A stretch of DNA of 15,191 nucleotides from JBGCEZ01 sp045106735 (GTDB lineage: Bacteria; Planctomycetota; Phycisphaerae; Phycisphaerales; SM1A02). Under the pieces are notes generated by a model. It was given only the letters and a program-made list of their open reading frames with translations, did no database searches and was not told the DNA's origin. Shown here one piece after another: positions 1 to 7,928 of this stretch. How positions within the stretch are numbered: position 1 is the first letter of the stretch; each line of letters starts with the position of its first letter. The stretch covers positions 1 to 15,191 of the forward strand of contig JBGCEZ010000061.1 in assembly GCA_045106735.1 (NCBI GenBank). Reading direction: 5' to 3'. The translations under genes and the position numbers were made by a program.

Positions 1-99
1 TGGGTCCGGGCCCGAAGCTGGAGCGAAACCTGGGCCGGAGCCCGGATCCGGACGGGCGGTACCAAGCGGTTCGCCCGATGGCTGTTCGTCGTCGTCCAT
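1..99 (-). CDS. 5' end of an unidentified gene running off the left edge
   Basis: An ATG on the minus strand (complement of 97-99) opens a frame that stays open for 33 codons to the window edge. It is preceded by a strong Shine-Dalgarno sequence, GGAGG (complement of 106-110), six bases from the ATG. The visible N-terminus is acidic (starts MDDDEQPSGEP) and then rich in Pro, Gly and Ala, so it looks like a flexible, disordered leader with no signal peptide. Such leaders occur on many kinds of planctomycete cytoplasmic or membrane proteins, so no function can be given. It would be transcribed divergently from the VPS10 gene at 1019. The call rests on the SD-ATG pair and an open frame of only 99 bases, which could be chance in GC-rich DNA. 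Confidence 0.45.
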   Translation of the reverse strand, partial: MDDDEQPSGEPLGTARPDPGSGPGFAPASGPDP

Positions 100-105
100 G
101 GCGGG

Positions 106-110
106 CCTCC
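106..110 (-). promoter_or_regulatory. Shine-Dalgarno of the left-edge gene
   Basis: GGAGG on the minus strand, six bases before the ATG at 99. This is the main support for calling the left-edge gene. Confidence 0.45.
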
Positions 111-696
111 CGGAGGGCAGATTCTCGCAGAATCTCCGGGCAGCGAGCGCACGGATCTCGTTCTCCCGCCTGTACCCATGCAGGGCACGGCCACACGAGT
201 CGGTCGCCCGCCGCGAACCCCCAGGATGCGTCACTCGCCTCGGCGAAACGCGACTCGGGGTCCCCGGCGAGGGATCGTCGCGAACCACGGCCACGCCCGA
301 ATGATTCGTTCCGTTCCCGGCGTGCCCCACCCACGCCGGATTCCGGACCGGGACTCCGGCTCTCCTCGCCGGGCTTCCGGTTTGCCCGAGGCCGGGGGGC
401 CACGGGGGGAGGAAGGTCGTCGAACCCACAAAGGGAGGATCGACGGCCATCGCTGGGGGGAATCCGGGGAAGGGTGCGGGATCTGGAGGGGTCCTGCACA
501 CATCCCGGGTTCCGCGGTTGCGCTTCTGGTTGCCCCACGGCCAGTCTCGCACCGGACCCGGGACCGGTCGACGGCCGCCGTTCTGCTCCTCGGCGACCAA
601 CCCGACCCACCCACACCGTTCGGGAGGACTCCACGGCCTCCCGGACGCTTTGATCGGCGGCATCAAGCCGACGGTCGACAACCTGAACTCCACGCG

Positions 697-738
697 GCGG
701 TCGCCACCGAGTCCAACAATTGGGCGGGTGGCGACCGC
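697..738. repeat. Perfect 12-bp inverted repeat (hairpin)
   Basis: GCGGTCGCCACC at 697-708 is exactly complementary to GGTGGCGACCGC at 727-738, leaving an 18-base loop that contains CAATTG. No T-run follows, so it is not a classical intrinsic terminator, and no gene ends nearby. The octamer TCGCCACC in the left arm recurs in the tandem array 25 bases downstream. It could be a REP-like element, an RNA hairpin or a protein binding site; the sequence does not decide. Confidence 0.7.
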
Positions 739-762
739 TTTCATGCGCGGATGTCTTGGGGG

Positions 763-857
763 GAGCGGCGTCTCGTCACCCGCTGAGCACTGAGCGGCGT
801 CTCGCCACCTGATGAGCACTGAGCGGCGTCTCGCCACCCGCTGAGCACTGAGCGGCG
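763..857. repeat. Tandem array, about 3.3 copies of a 29-bp unit
   Basis: Units run 763-791, 792-820 and 821-849, followed by a partial fourth copy (850-857). Each begins GAGCGGCGTCTCG and ends TGAGCACT. Unit 1 differs from unit 3 at one base and unit 2 differs from unit 3 at three. Each unit contains GGCGTCTCG followed by CC or TC, so units 2 and 3 hold a small dyad, GGCG-TCT-CGCC. The copies are directly adjacent with no spacers, so this is not a CRISPR. A 29-base period is not a multiple of three, which argues against a coding repeat. Confidence 0.9.
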
Positions 858-1018
858 GACGCCGGACATCCCCCGCCGAACGCCGCGGCTGACCCACGCC
901 GGGTGCAGCCGATCAACCCCGTGGCCATAGCACCTCATGCCCGTTCGCCGCTTTCGGCGGGCCGCTGCCGCCTGGCTTCGGCCAGACCTTTCCCCGGACC
1001 CCGGATATAGAGCCCAGC

Positions 1019-4000
1019 ATGTCCAGCCGACGTTTCGCCACCGCTTTCACCGCCGCCACCTCGACCCGACGGCGGAACGGCATTCGCCCGACCGCATCCG
1101 TTGCGGCCGGCATCGCCCTCGCCACTGTGACGACGCTCACCTTCAGCGCCTCGACCACGCTCGCCGGCCCGATTGAAGCGGCCGGGGTGGCGAAAAAAGC
1201 CGCCGCCGCACGGGCCGCCGCGCCGCCGGACGTGGACCGCGGGACGTTTTCCGCCATCCGCGCCCGCATGATCGGCCCGGCCCTCACCGGCGGCCGGATC
1301 AGCGACCTGGCCGTGCATCCGGAAGATCACGCGACGTACTACGTGGCCGTGGCCAGCGGCGGCGTGTGGAAGACGACGAACAACGGCGTGACGTTCCGCC
1401 CGATCTTCGACTCGCAGCCGGTCTACTCGATCGGCTGCCTGGCCATCGACCCGAACGACTCCGACACGATCTGGGTCGGCACCGGTGAGAACAACGGCCA
1501 ACGCAGCGTGAGCTGGGGCGACGGCGTTTATAAGTCAACCGACGGCGGCGGCAGCTTCCGCAACGTCGGCCTGCCCGAGTCCAAGCACATCGGCATGATC
1601 GCGATCCATCCCGACGATTCGAACGTGGTGTTCGTGGCCGCCCAGGGACCGCTCTGGGAATCCGGCGGCGATCGCGGGCTGTACCGCACCACCGACGGCG
1701 GCGACACATGGGAGCGCGTGCTCCACGTTGATGACGACACCGGCGTCAACGAAGTGCACATCTGCCCCGATGATCCGAACACGATGTATTGCTCCACGTG
1801 GCAGCGCCGGCGCCGCCAGTGGACGATGATCAACGGCGGTCCCGGGTCAGGCGTCTACAAGTCCACCGACGGCGGCGAGACCTGGCGTGAAGTCAGCCGC
1901 GGCCTGCCCGGCGGCGACAAGGGCAAGGTCGGCCTCGACATCAGCCCCGTGAACCCCGACGTGGTGTACGCGGTCGTCGAAGCCAAGGACGGCCAGACCG
2001 GTTTCTTCCGATCGACGAATCGCGGCGAACGCTGGTCGCGCATGAGCGACTACACGTCGTCGGCGCCGATGTATTACCACGAGATCGTGGCCAGTCCGCA
2101 CGATGTTGACACGGTCTACATGATGGACACGCGCCTCGCCGTCACCACCGATGGCGGCCGCAACTTCCAGAGCATCCAGGGCCGCGGGGTGCACGTTGAC
2201 CACCACGCACTGTGGATCAACCCCGACAACCCGAACCACATGATCAACGGCAACGACGGCGGCGTCTACGAAACGTGGGACGCCCGCACGTGGCAATTCA
2301 AGCCGAACCTTCCGATCACGCAGTTCTACAAGGTCACGGCCGACAGCAACGCTCCGTTCTACACGGTGTACGGCGGCACGCAAGACAACAACACGCTCGG
2401 CGGCCCGGCGCGCACGCGCCAGCGCAGCATGAGCAACGAAGATTGGTTTGTCACCGTCGGCGGCGATGGTTTCGAATCGCAAGTTGATCCGGAAGATTCG
2501 AACCTCGTCTACAGCCAGTGGCAGTACGGCGGACTGATTCGGTACGACCGGCGAACCGGCGAGACGACGGACATCAAGCCGCGGCCGGGCATGGACGAGG
2601 CGCCGTACGTCTTCAACTGGGACGCGCCGCTGCTGATCAGCCCCCATTCGAACACGCGGCTGTACTTTGGCGGCAAGCGCCTGCACCGCTCCGACGACCG
2701 CGGCGATTCGTGGCGTGCGGTGTCTGGCGACCTGTCGCGCGGCATCGATCGCAACGAACTCGAGATCATGGGCAAGGTCTGGCCGGTCGACGCGGTGGCC
2801 AAGCACCGGTCAACGAGCCAGTACGGCTCGATCATCTCGGTCAGCGAGTCGCCGCTCGAAGAGGGCCTGCTCTACGCGGGCACCGACGACGGACTCATCC
2901 ACGTCAGCGAAGACGACGGCGAGAACTGGCGGAAGGTCAGCACCTTCCCCACGGTGCCGGACATGAGTTATGTCAGTTGTTTGGTCGCGTCCATGCACGA
3001 CGTCGACACGGTGTACGCAACGTTTGACAATCACAAGAGCGCCGACTTCCGGCCGCACATCCTGGTCAGCCACGACCGCGGCATGAATTGGACGAGCATG
3101 TCCGGCGACCTGCCGGATGTCGACCACGTGCACGCGATCACGGAAGACCACGTGCGTCCGGGCTTGTTGTTTGTGGGCACGGAGTTCGGGGCCTATTACA
3201 CGCTCGAAGGCCCGCTGGCCGCGCATCGTCAGTTGGACGGAGCGAACGGCGAGGCGGGCAAGCGTCCGGCCGACACCGGCCTCCCGATGGACGTGGCGTG
3301 GGCGAAGATCGCTGGCCTGCCGACGATTTCCGTGCAGGACGTGCACGTGCAGCGGCAGATGAATGACCTGGTGATCGGCACGTTCGGCCGCGGCATGTAC
3401 ATCGTCGATGACTACAGCCCGCTGCAGCAAGTGACGAACGCCCACATGGACATGCCGGCGCACATCTTCAAAGGACGCGACGCGCTGTTCTACCTGCCGT
3501 GGAGCAAGGGGCGGGGGAGCCAGGGCCAGATGTACTGGACGGCCAGCAATCCGCCGGTGGGCGCGACGATGACGTACCAGATCAGCGAGCGGGCCAAGCG
3601 CGGCCCGCGGCTGGACGACGACGCAACCAAGCCGCAGTACGACGTGCTGCGCGAGCAAGAGCGAGCGCGGCCGAGCCGCACGTGGATGAGCGTGCGAGAT
3701 GCCGACGGCGACCTCGTCGCCCGCATGAGCGTCGGCGGCGGTACCGGCGTGAGCCGGACGACGTGGAACCTGCGGTACGCCGAAGGCGGGTTCAGCGGAC
3801 CGTACGTGCTACCCGGCGAGTACACCGTGAGCATTCAACGGATGGAAGACGGGACGATGCGCGAGTTGACGGGGGGCGGAGATGACGCGGACGGTGACGG
3901 CGACGCCGCGCCGCACACCGTGACGGTCAAGCACCTCGCCGCCGGCACGCTGCAGCCGAGCAGCGACGCCGAGCGGGCCGAGATCCTGGCCTTCCACCGC

Positions 4001-4450
4001 GATGTGGTGAAGGTCTGGGAGACGATGAACGCCACGAGCTCGGCGATCGGCGATCTGCGCGGGCGGATCAGTCCGGTCGAAGCGGCGGTGAACCGCACGC
4101 TTCACGAGGACGAGGAGATCTTCGCCCTCGCCGAGCGGGCCCACGAGTTGCTGATGGAGCTGGACGCGTTGAGTGAACAGCTCAACGGCGACCCGCGACC
4201 GGGGCGGTATCAGGAGGTCGCGAGCCCGGGATTGAGAGCCCGCATGGGATTCGCGACGGGCAGTTGGCGCATGACGGCCCCGCCGACGGGCACGCAGCGC
4301 CAGGCGTACGAGGACGTGCGGGGGGCGATCGGGGACATCGTGGACGCGGTTCGCGAGATCGCGGGGACGAGCTGGCCTGAGTTGAAAGCGGACCTCGACG
4401 CGAAGGGCGTGGCGTGGACGCCTGGGCGCGTTCCGGGGTGGGGGGAGTGA
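1019..4450 (+). CDS. Exported VPS10/sortilin-type BNR propeller protein
   Basis: The 1143-residue product begins with an arginine-rich n-region, a hydrophobic stretch at about residues 27-45 and a likely signal-peptidase site after LA at residue 49, so it is probably exported. The body is a beta-propeller built from BNR/Asp-box repeats (S/T-x-D-x-G-x-x-W/F). These occur near residues 118, 172, 222, 281, 328, 375, 556, 628 and 682, for example KSTDGGETW and RSDDRGDSW. This places it in the VPS10/sortilin-like family often labelled 'glycosyl hydrolase' or sialidase-like; I see no catalytic set that would justify an enzyme name. After about residue 830 comes a non-propeller region with a beta segment (WNLRYAEGG near 916), then a helical tail ending WTPGR. 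The protein at 12765-15191 is a paralog over most of this length. Relative to it, residues about 727-770 carry an insertion that removes one Asp-box. No strong ribosome site precedes the ATG, so the start is less certain than the frame. Confidence 0.9.
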   Translation: MSSRRFATAFTAATSTRRRNGIRPTASVAAGIALATVTTLTFSASTTLAGPIEAAGVAKKAAAARAAAPPDVDRGTFSAIRARMIGPALTGGRISDLAVHPEDHATYYVAVASGGVWKTTNNGVTFRPIFDSQPVYSIGCLAIDPNDSDTIWVGTGENNGQRSVSWGDGVYKSTDGGGSFRNVGLPESKHIGMIAIHPDDSNVVFVAAQGPLWESGGDRGLYRTTDGGDTWERVLHVDDDTGVNEVHICPDDPNTMYCSTWQRRRRQWTMINGGPGSGVYKSTDGGETWREVSRGLPGGDKGKVGLDISPVNPDVVYAVVEAKDGQTGFFRSTNRGERWSRMSDYTSSAPMYYHEIVASPHDVDTVYMMDTRLAVTTDGGRNFQSIQGRGVHVDHHALWINPDNPNHMINGNDGGVYETWDARTWQFKPNLPITQFYKVTADSNAPFYTVYGGTQDNNTLGGPARTRQRSMSNEDWFVTVGGDGFESQVDPEDSNLVYSQWQYGGLIRYDRRTGETTDIKPRPGMDEAPYVFNWDAPLLISPHSNTRLYFGGKRLHRSDDRGDSWRAVSGDLSRGIDRNELEIMGKVWPVDAVAKHRSTSQYGSIISVSESPLEEGLLYAGTDDGLIHVSEDDGENWRKVSTFPTVPDMSYVSCLVASMHDVDTVYATFDNHKSADFRPHILVSHDRGMNWTSMSGDLPDVDHVHAITEDHVRPGLLFVGTEFGAYYTLEGPLAAHRQLDGANGEAGKRPADTGLPMDVAWAKIAGLPTISVQDVHVQRQMNDLVIGTFGRGMYIVDDYSPLQQVTNAHMDMPAHIFKGRDALFYLPWSKGRGSQGQMYWTASNPPVGATMTYQISERAKRGPRLDDDATKPQYDVLREQERARPSRTWMSVRDADGDLVARMSVGGGTGVSRTTWNLRYAEGGFSGPYVLPGEYTVSIQRMEDGTMRELTGGGDDADGDGDAAPHTVTVKHLAAGTLQPSSDAERAEILAFHRDVVKVWETMNATSSAIGDLRGRISPVEAAVNRTLHEDEEIFALAERAHELLMELDALSEQLNGDPRPGRYQEVASPGLRARMGFATGSWRMTAPPTGTQRQAYEDVRGAIGDIVDAVREIAGTSWPELKADLDAKGVAWTPGRVPGWGE

Positions 4451-4465
4451 TGGGCTGATCGTCCG

Positions 4466-4482
4466 CGCCGGCGTGGCCGGCG
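4466..4482 (+). terminator. GC hairpin after the first VPS10 gene
   Basis: CGCCGGC and GCCGGCG form a perfect 7-bp stem with a 3-base loop, beginning 15 bases after the VPS10 stop codon. No T-run follows. It may end or stabilise the transcript, but short GC stems are common by chance at this base composition. Confidence 0.3.
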
Positions 4483-4768
4483 GCAGGACATCCGAATCGA
4501 TGTGACGCGGGCATCGCTCCTCATGGGGCGGTGCCCGTTGTCGTGCGCGGACGACGACATCAGTCCTCTCTCGAGAACGGGTCCGACCCAGGATGATTCG
4601 CCGCCCAACCTCCAACGGTTCCGCCGACGTGAATCACACGCCTGCGTTGCCGGAACCTGGATCCTCGGCACATCAAATTTCCAAACATCGCGCAGGCGGC
4701 TGGAAAGCACGACGTACCCCCGGGGGCCCCACGCGCCGCTCGGAGTCGGCCTGACGTGCCTTGCCATC

Positions 4769-4772
4769 GGAG
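4769..4772 (+). promoter_or_regulatory. Ribosome site fixing the FG-GAP gene start
   Basis: GGAG lies seven bases before the ATG at 4780. It favours that ATG over the in-frame GTG at 4756, which has no comparable site. Confidence 0.65.
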
Positions 4773-4779
4773 ACTCATC

Positions 4780-7170
4780 ATGCGAAGCACCAACTATGAC
4801 CATCGCGTGCGATTCCCGCACGACTTGGCTCCCGCCATCACCTGCCGCACCTTCACCTCGTCTCTCGCGGCCACGCGATGGGCCATGGTGCTGACGGCGA
4901 GCCTTATCGCGTCACCCGCCCTGGCTGGCGACGGGGAGTTCCTCGTGCTGCCGACCGAGGTACCCGTCACCGGCTCGCCACGGTCCGTGCTGCTGGAGGA
5001 TCGCGACGGAGACGGACAACTCGACGCGATCGCCGCCGGATTCACGTTCGTCGACATCCTGCGCGGCGACGGCGACGGCGGATTCGCCGTCATGGCGACC
5101 ATCACGCCGGACGATTTCGTCCGATCCGTCGCGCTCGATGACGTCGATGGGGATGGCCGGTCCGATCTGGTGCTCGCCATCGGAAATCCGTCGGCCATCG
5201 AGGTCCGGCTTGCGACCGATGCCTTCACGTTCGGCGATCCGTCCGAGGCGATCCCGATCGGCAGCGTGCCGGACCACATGCAGCTGGCCGATGTGGACGG
5301 CGACGAGCGACTTGATCTCATGACCTTGCACCGCAGCGAGGATGTGCTGCGGCTCCTTCGCAACGACGCGCTCGGAGGATTCCACGCCCCGTCCGACGTC
5401 GGCGCCGGCGAACGTCCAAACGGCTTCGCCGTGACCGATGTCGACGGCGACGGTCGCGCGGACATCATTGCCGGGGACCGCGCGACCGGCGAGCTGGTGC
5501 TTCGCCTCTCCACCGGAGGCGGCGCCTTTGGCCCCACGACCGTGATCGGGCCGTATGGCTTCACTGGCGGTGTGCTGACCGAGGATGTCGACGGAGACGG
5601 GACGACCGACCTCGTCACCAATCGCCACTGGTACCGCGGCATCGGGGGCGGGTCGTTCCGGCTCGCCAGCGAACTCCAACCTCCGCTGTTGCTCGACGTG
5701 AACACGATCGTCGACCTCGACGGCGACGGGACGCGTGACATCGTCTGGGGCGGGGCCTTCGGTCGGGTAGCGACCACTCGCATCAATGCCGCGGGTGGCC
5801 AAGAGTCGCCCGAGATCATCGTAAGCACCGCCGCGAACTCCGGCCTGCTCTCCCAGTTGGCGGTCGGCGATCTCACGGGCGACGGACGTCCCGATCTTCT
5901 GGCTGTCGGTGGATCTACCCAGTCACTCCTCCTGTTTGAAGCGCGTCCGAACGGCACGTTCGCAGGAATCACCGGCCTGATCGACGGTCAGTTCGTCCAT
6001 GACATCGAGGCCGCCGACATGAATGGTGACGGCACCATCGACCTGGTCTCCGGAACCTCTTTCGGTGGCGGCCCCACGGTGCGCCTCGGCGTCGGCGATG
6101 GTCGTTTCCTCGCGGCCGTTCCGCTCGAGGCGGACCTCAGTGCCGACCAACTCGCGCTCGCCGATCTGAACGAAGATGGGCGTCCCGACATCGCCGTTAT
6201 CGATCTGAACGAGAACGCGCTGCGCGTCTACCTGGCGGATCCGACGGGCGGATTCCAATCTTCATTCACCGTCCCGCTTGGCGATCTGCCGTTCGACATC
6301 GTCGCCGGAGACTTCATCGGGAACGCAGCGTCGGACATCGCGATCTGCCTGGGGCCCTCGCAGCGTGTGGTGATCCTGACGGGTGACGGCAACGGCGGGT
6401 TCTCCACGATGGTCGATGTACCGATCGACGGACCCGTCAGCCGACTGGCTGCCGGTGATCTCGACGCCGATGGTCGGCCGGAGATCATCGCCCTCGCCCC
6501 CGCGAGTCACGCTTTCGTCCTGACCCGTGGATCAAGAGACTCCGCGATCGACATCATCCAGATCGACGGCGTCGAGAATCCGCGCGGCGCGGCGATGGAC
6601 GACGTCGACCTCGACGGGCACGTTGACTTGATCGTCGCGAGGGCGAATCCCGACGTGGTGACCATCGCCTTCGGACGGGGAGACCTTTCGTTCGGGCCGC
6701 TGACGTCGCTGGACGTCGACGGGTCGCCGCAAGTCGTCAGCGTCGGCGACTGGAGCGGGGACGGGCGGCCTGATCTCGCCGTGGGCGATCGTTCGAGCCC
6801 GTCCATTCGATTCCTTCTCCAGGGTCCTGGCGGGGCCTTCGAGGAGCGGGCCGAGGTTGCGTTCACGAGCAACAGCGTTGAATGGATCGTCAGCGTCGAC
6901 CTCGATGAGAACGGCACCCTTGATCATGTGGTCGCCCGAAATGGGTCGCCCACGGCGATCATCGCGGGCAGCGTCGCGTCGGGGACGCCGCTTTGCGTGG
7001 GCGACGTCGATGGGTCCGGCACGGTGGACACGATCGACCTGCTCACGGTGCTGTCGCACTGGGGGGCGTGCGACGATGCATGCCCGAGCGATCTGGACGG
7101 AGACGGTCTTGTCGGCATGACCGACCTCATGCTGCTGGTCAGTCGGTGGGGGCCGTGCGTGGATTCGTGA
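4780..7170 (+). CDS. Exported FG-GAP/VCBS-repeat protein with dockerin-like tail
   Basis: The 796-residue product has a long n-region, a hydrophobic stretch around residues 34-47 and a likely cleavage after ALA at residue 49. From about residue 74 to 720 it carries 14 evenly spaced calcium-loop repeats of the FG-GAP/VCBS type, such as DVDGDGRSD, DLDGDGTRD and DMNGDGTID. One (DFIGNAASD) and a few others have lost acidic ligands. Fourteen repeats would suit two seven-bladed propellers of the integrin-alpha type. Residues about 739-794 form a dockerin-like pair of EF-hand loops (DVDGSGTVD and DLDGDGLVG), each followed by a Leu-rich helix ending in a Trp-Gly motif (SHWGAC, SRWGPC), with flanking cysteines. 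This tail is characteristic of secreted Phycisphaerae proteins; its partner there is unknown to me. No catalytic domain is visible, so an adhesive or scaffolding role outside the cell is an inference. Confidence 0.92.
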   Translation: MRSTNYDHRVRFPHDLAPAITCRTFTSSLAATRWAMVLTASLIASPALAGDGEFLVLPTEVPVTGSPRSVLLEDRDGDGQLDAIAAGFTFVDILRGDGDGGFAVMATITPDDFVRSVALDDVDGDGRSDLVLAIGNPSAIEVRLATDAFTFGDPSEAIPIGSVPDHMQLADVDGDERLDLMTLHRSEDVLRLLRNDALGGFHAPSDVGAGERPNGFAVTDVDGDGRADIIAGDRATGELVLRLSTGGGAFGPTTVIGPYGFTGGVLTEDVDGDGTTDLVTNRHWYRGIGGGSFRLASELQPPLLLDVNTIVDLDGDGTRDIVWGGAFGRVATTRINAAGGQESPEIIVSTAANSGLLSQLAVGDLTGDGRPDLLAVGGSTQSLLLFEARPNGTFAGITGLIDGQFVHDIEAADMNGDGTIDLVSGTSFGGGPTVRLGVGDGRFLAAVPLEADLSADQLALADLNEDGRPDIAVIDLNENALRVYLADPTGGFQSSFTVPLGDLPFDIVAGDFIGNAASDIAICLGPSQRVVILTGDGNGGFSTMVDVPIDGPVSRLAAGDLDADGRPEIIALAPASHAFVLTRGSRDSAIDIIQIDGVENPRGAAMDDVDLDGHVDLIVARANPDVVTIAFGRGDLSFGPLTSLDVDGSPQVVSVGDWSGDGRPDLAVGDRSSPSIRFLLQGPGGAFEERAEVAFTSNSVEWIVSVDLDENGTLDHVVARNGSPTAIIAGSVASGTPLCVGDVDGSGTVDTIDLLTVLSHWGACDDACPSDLDGDGLVGMTDLMLLVSRWGPCVDS

Positions 7171-7286
7171 GAGTCGTCACCCGCCGCCACCGGCCTCCTC
7201 CGTACTGAAGTCCACACGTCGGTCAACAATCATGACACCGGCACACGCCAACCGAGGCCAGTGATGACCGGTGAACATCGGCCCGG

Positions 7287-7844
7287 CTACCCGGCTGGAA
7301 CCAGCGACGCCCGCAAGTGTTTGAGCGCATGTTGGAACGGCCTCGGGTCGTTCTGGGACGCGGCGAGGACCAACCCGCCCTGCACGCAGGACAGCGCGGC
7401 GTGGGCCAGCTCTTCGGCGCCGAGGACCCCGGCGTCGGACAGGGTGGCCTCCAGAGCTTCCAACCATCCGGCAACCGCCGACTGGAGCGCGGCCGAGAGC
7501 CCTTCGTCGTTCACGCCGACGGCAAAGATGCTGATGAAGCACAGATCATTGCCGCCGTTGTAGAACGCGTCCGTCGCGTCGAGCATGTTGGCGATCCGCT
7601 CCTTTGGCGGAGCGTCGGCGGACAGCGCGCTGAGCACATCCTCGCGGAGTTGTCCGAGGACATCCTGGAGCACCGCCGCGGCCATCGCGGTCTTTCCACC
7701 CGGGAAGTAGTGATAGAGGCTCGCTCGTTCGAGCCCCGTCCCCACCATCAACTTGCTCAACGTCGTCCCGTCGTACCCGCTCTCGCGAAACACTTCGGTC
7801 ATGGCGCGGATGATCTGGGACTTCCTGGTGGGTTGGTTTGGCAT
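7287..7844 (-). CDS. TetR-family transcriptional regulator
   Basis: A 185-residue protein of normal TetR length. The N-terminal DNA-binding domain spans about residues 8-55, with the expected pattern: Phe-Arg-Glu-Ser-Gly-Tyr before Thr-Thr-Leu, then a recognition helix region GLERASLYHYFPGGK. The C-terminal ligand domain contains FYNGGNDLCFISIFAVG (about 94-110). This resembles the LmrA/YxaF-like branch of TetR regulators, in which a Gly-Gly...Cys stretch is typical. Members of that branch generally repress small-molecule efflux or oxygenase genes and are released by aromatic ligands; that is family knowledge, not seen here. The ATG is preceded by AAGGCGG on the minus strand. The gene lies 84 bases downstream of the ABM gene on the same strand and probably shares its promoter, so it could regulate itself through the palindrome at 8626-8649. 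Confidence 0.93.
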   Translation of the reverse strand: MPNQPTRKSQIIRAMTEVFRESGYDGTTLSKLMVGTGLERASLYHYFPGGKTAMAAAVLQDVLGQLREDVLSALSADAPPKERIANMLDATDAFYNGGNDLCFISIFAVGVNDEGLSAALQSAVAGWLEALEATLSDAGVLGAEELAHAALSCVQGGLVLAASQNDPRPFQHALKHLRASLVPAG

Positions 7845-7864
7845 ACGGCCGCCTTGTCATGAGA

Positions 7865-7899
7865 CATCGTTCACGTTTCAGGGAGAGACGTGAACGATG
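7865..7899 (-). promoter_or_regulatory. 12-bp inverted repeat between the ABM and tetR genes
   Basis: CATCGTTCACGT at 7865-7876 is exactly complementary to ACGTGAACGATG at 7888-7899, with an 11-base loop. It falls between the ABM stop and the tetR ribosome site. As RNA it would form a strong hairpin close upstream of tetR translation. It may end or attenuate ABM transcription, set the ABM:TetR ratio, protect the ABM mRNA 3' end, or be a second operator. No T-run follows, so a classical intrinsic terminator is unlikely. Confidence 0.6.
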
Positions 7900-7928
7900 C
7901 CATGTCCGAGATCGGTCCAACCGCCCGT

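Larger units (their letters stand above)
100..1018. other. Gene-free stretch with inverted and tandem repeats
   Basis: This 919-base stretch between the divergent left-edge gene and the first VPS10 gene contains no frame I believe is coding. Several frames stay open for 60 to 200 codons on both strands, but all translate to Arg/Pro/Gly/Ser-rich text with no recognisable domain, and they overlap each other, as expected of very GC-rich noncoding DNA. The supported contents are a perfect 12-bp inverted repeat (697-738) and a 29-bp tandem repeat array (763-857). Promoters for the flanking genes should lie here, but I see no convincing -35/-10 pair; a TATAGA at 1006-1011 is too close to the ATG at 1019 to serve as a normal -10. 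Confidence 0.6.
4451..4779. other. Intergenic region between two exported-protein genes
   Basis: This 329-base gap holds the hairpin at 4466-4482, a locally AT-richer patch (about 4671-4690) and the ribosome site of the next gene. The AT-richer patch is the likeliest place for a promoter, but no good -35/-10 pair is present. No coding frame is convincing. The gap length suggests that the FG-GAP gene has its own promoter and is not simply co-transcribed with the VPS10 gene. Confidence 0.5.

Noticed and set aside
178..786. Long plus-strand open frame, in fact open from base 1, suggesting a gene
   Set aside because: The translation is Arg/Pro/Gly-rich without a domain, competing frames are just as open, there is no ribosome site, and the frame runs through the inverted repeat and into the tandem repeats.
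763..857. CRISPR array
   Set aside because: The 29-bp units are directly adjacent with no spacers and only three full copies exist; no cas gene is in the window.
1019..4450. Sialidase or other glycoside hydrolase assignment for the BNR protein
   Set aside because: Asp-boxes are structural; no sialidase-type arginine triad or clear acidic catalytic pair could be identified, so only the fold family is given.
4717..4730. CCCCCGGGGG palindrome followed by more C as an operator
   Set aside because: A simple GC homopolymer dyad in very GC-rich DNA with no adjoining half-sites; chance is sufficient.
7236..7273. CACCGG...CCGGTG as a bidirectional terminator between the convergent FG-GAP and tetR genes
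   Set aside because: Only six paired bases around a loop of 26 bases and no T-run; too weak to call.
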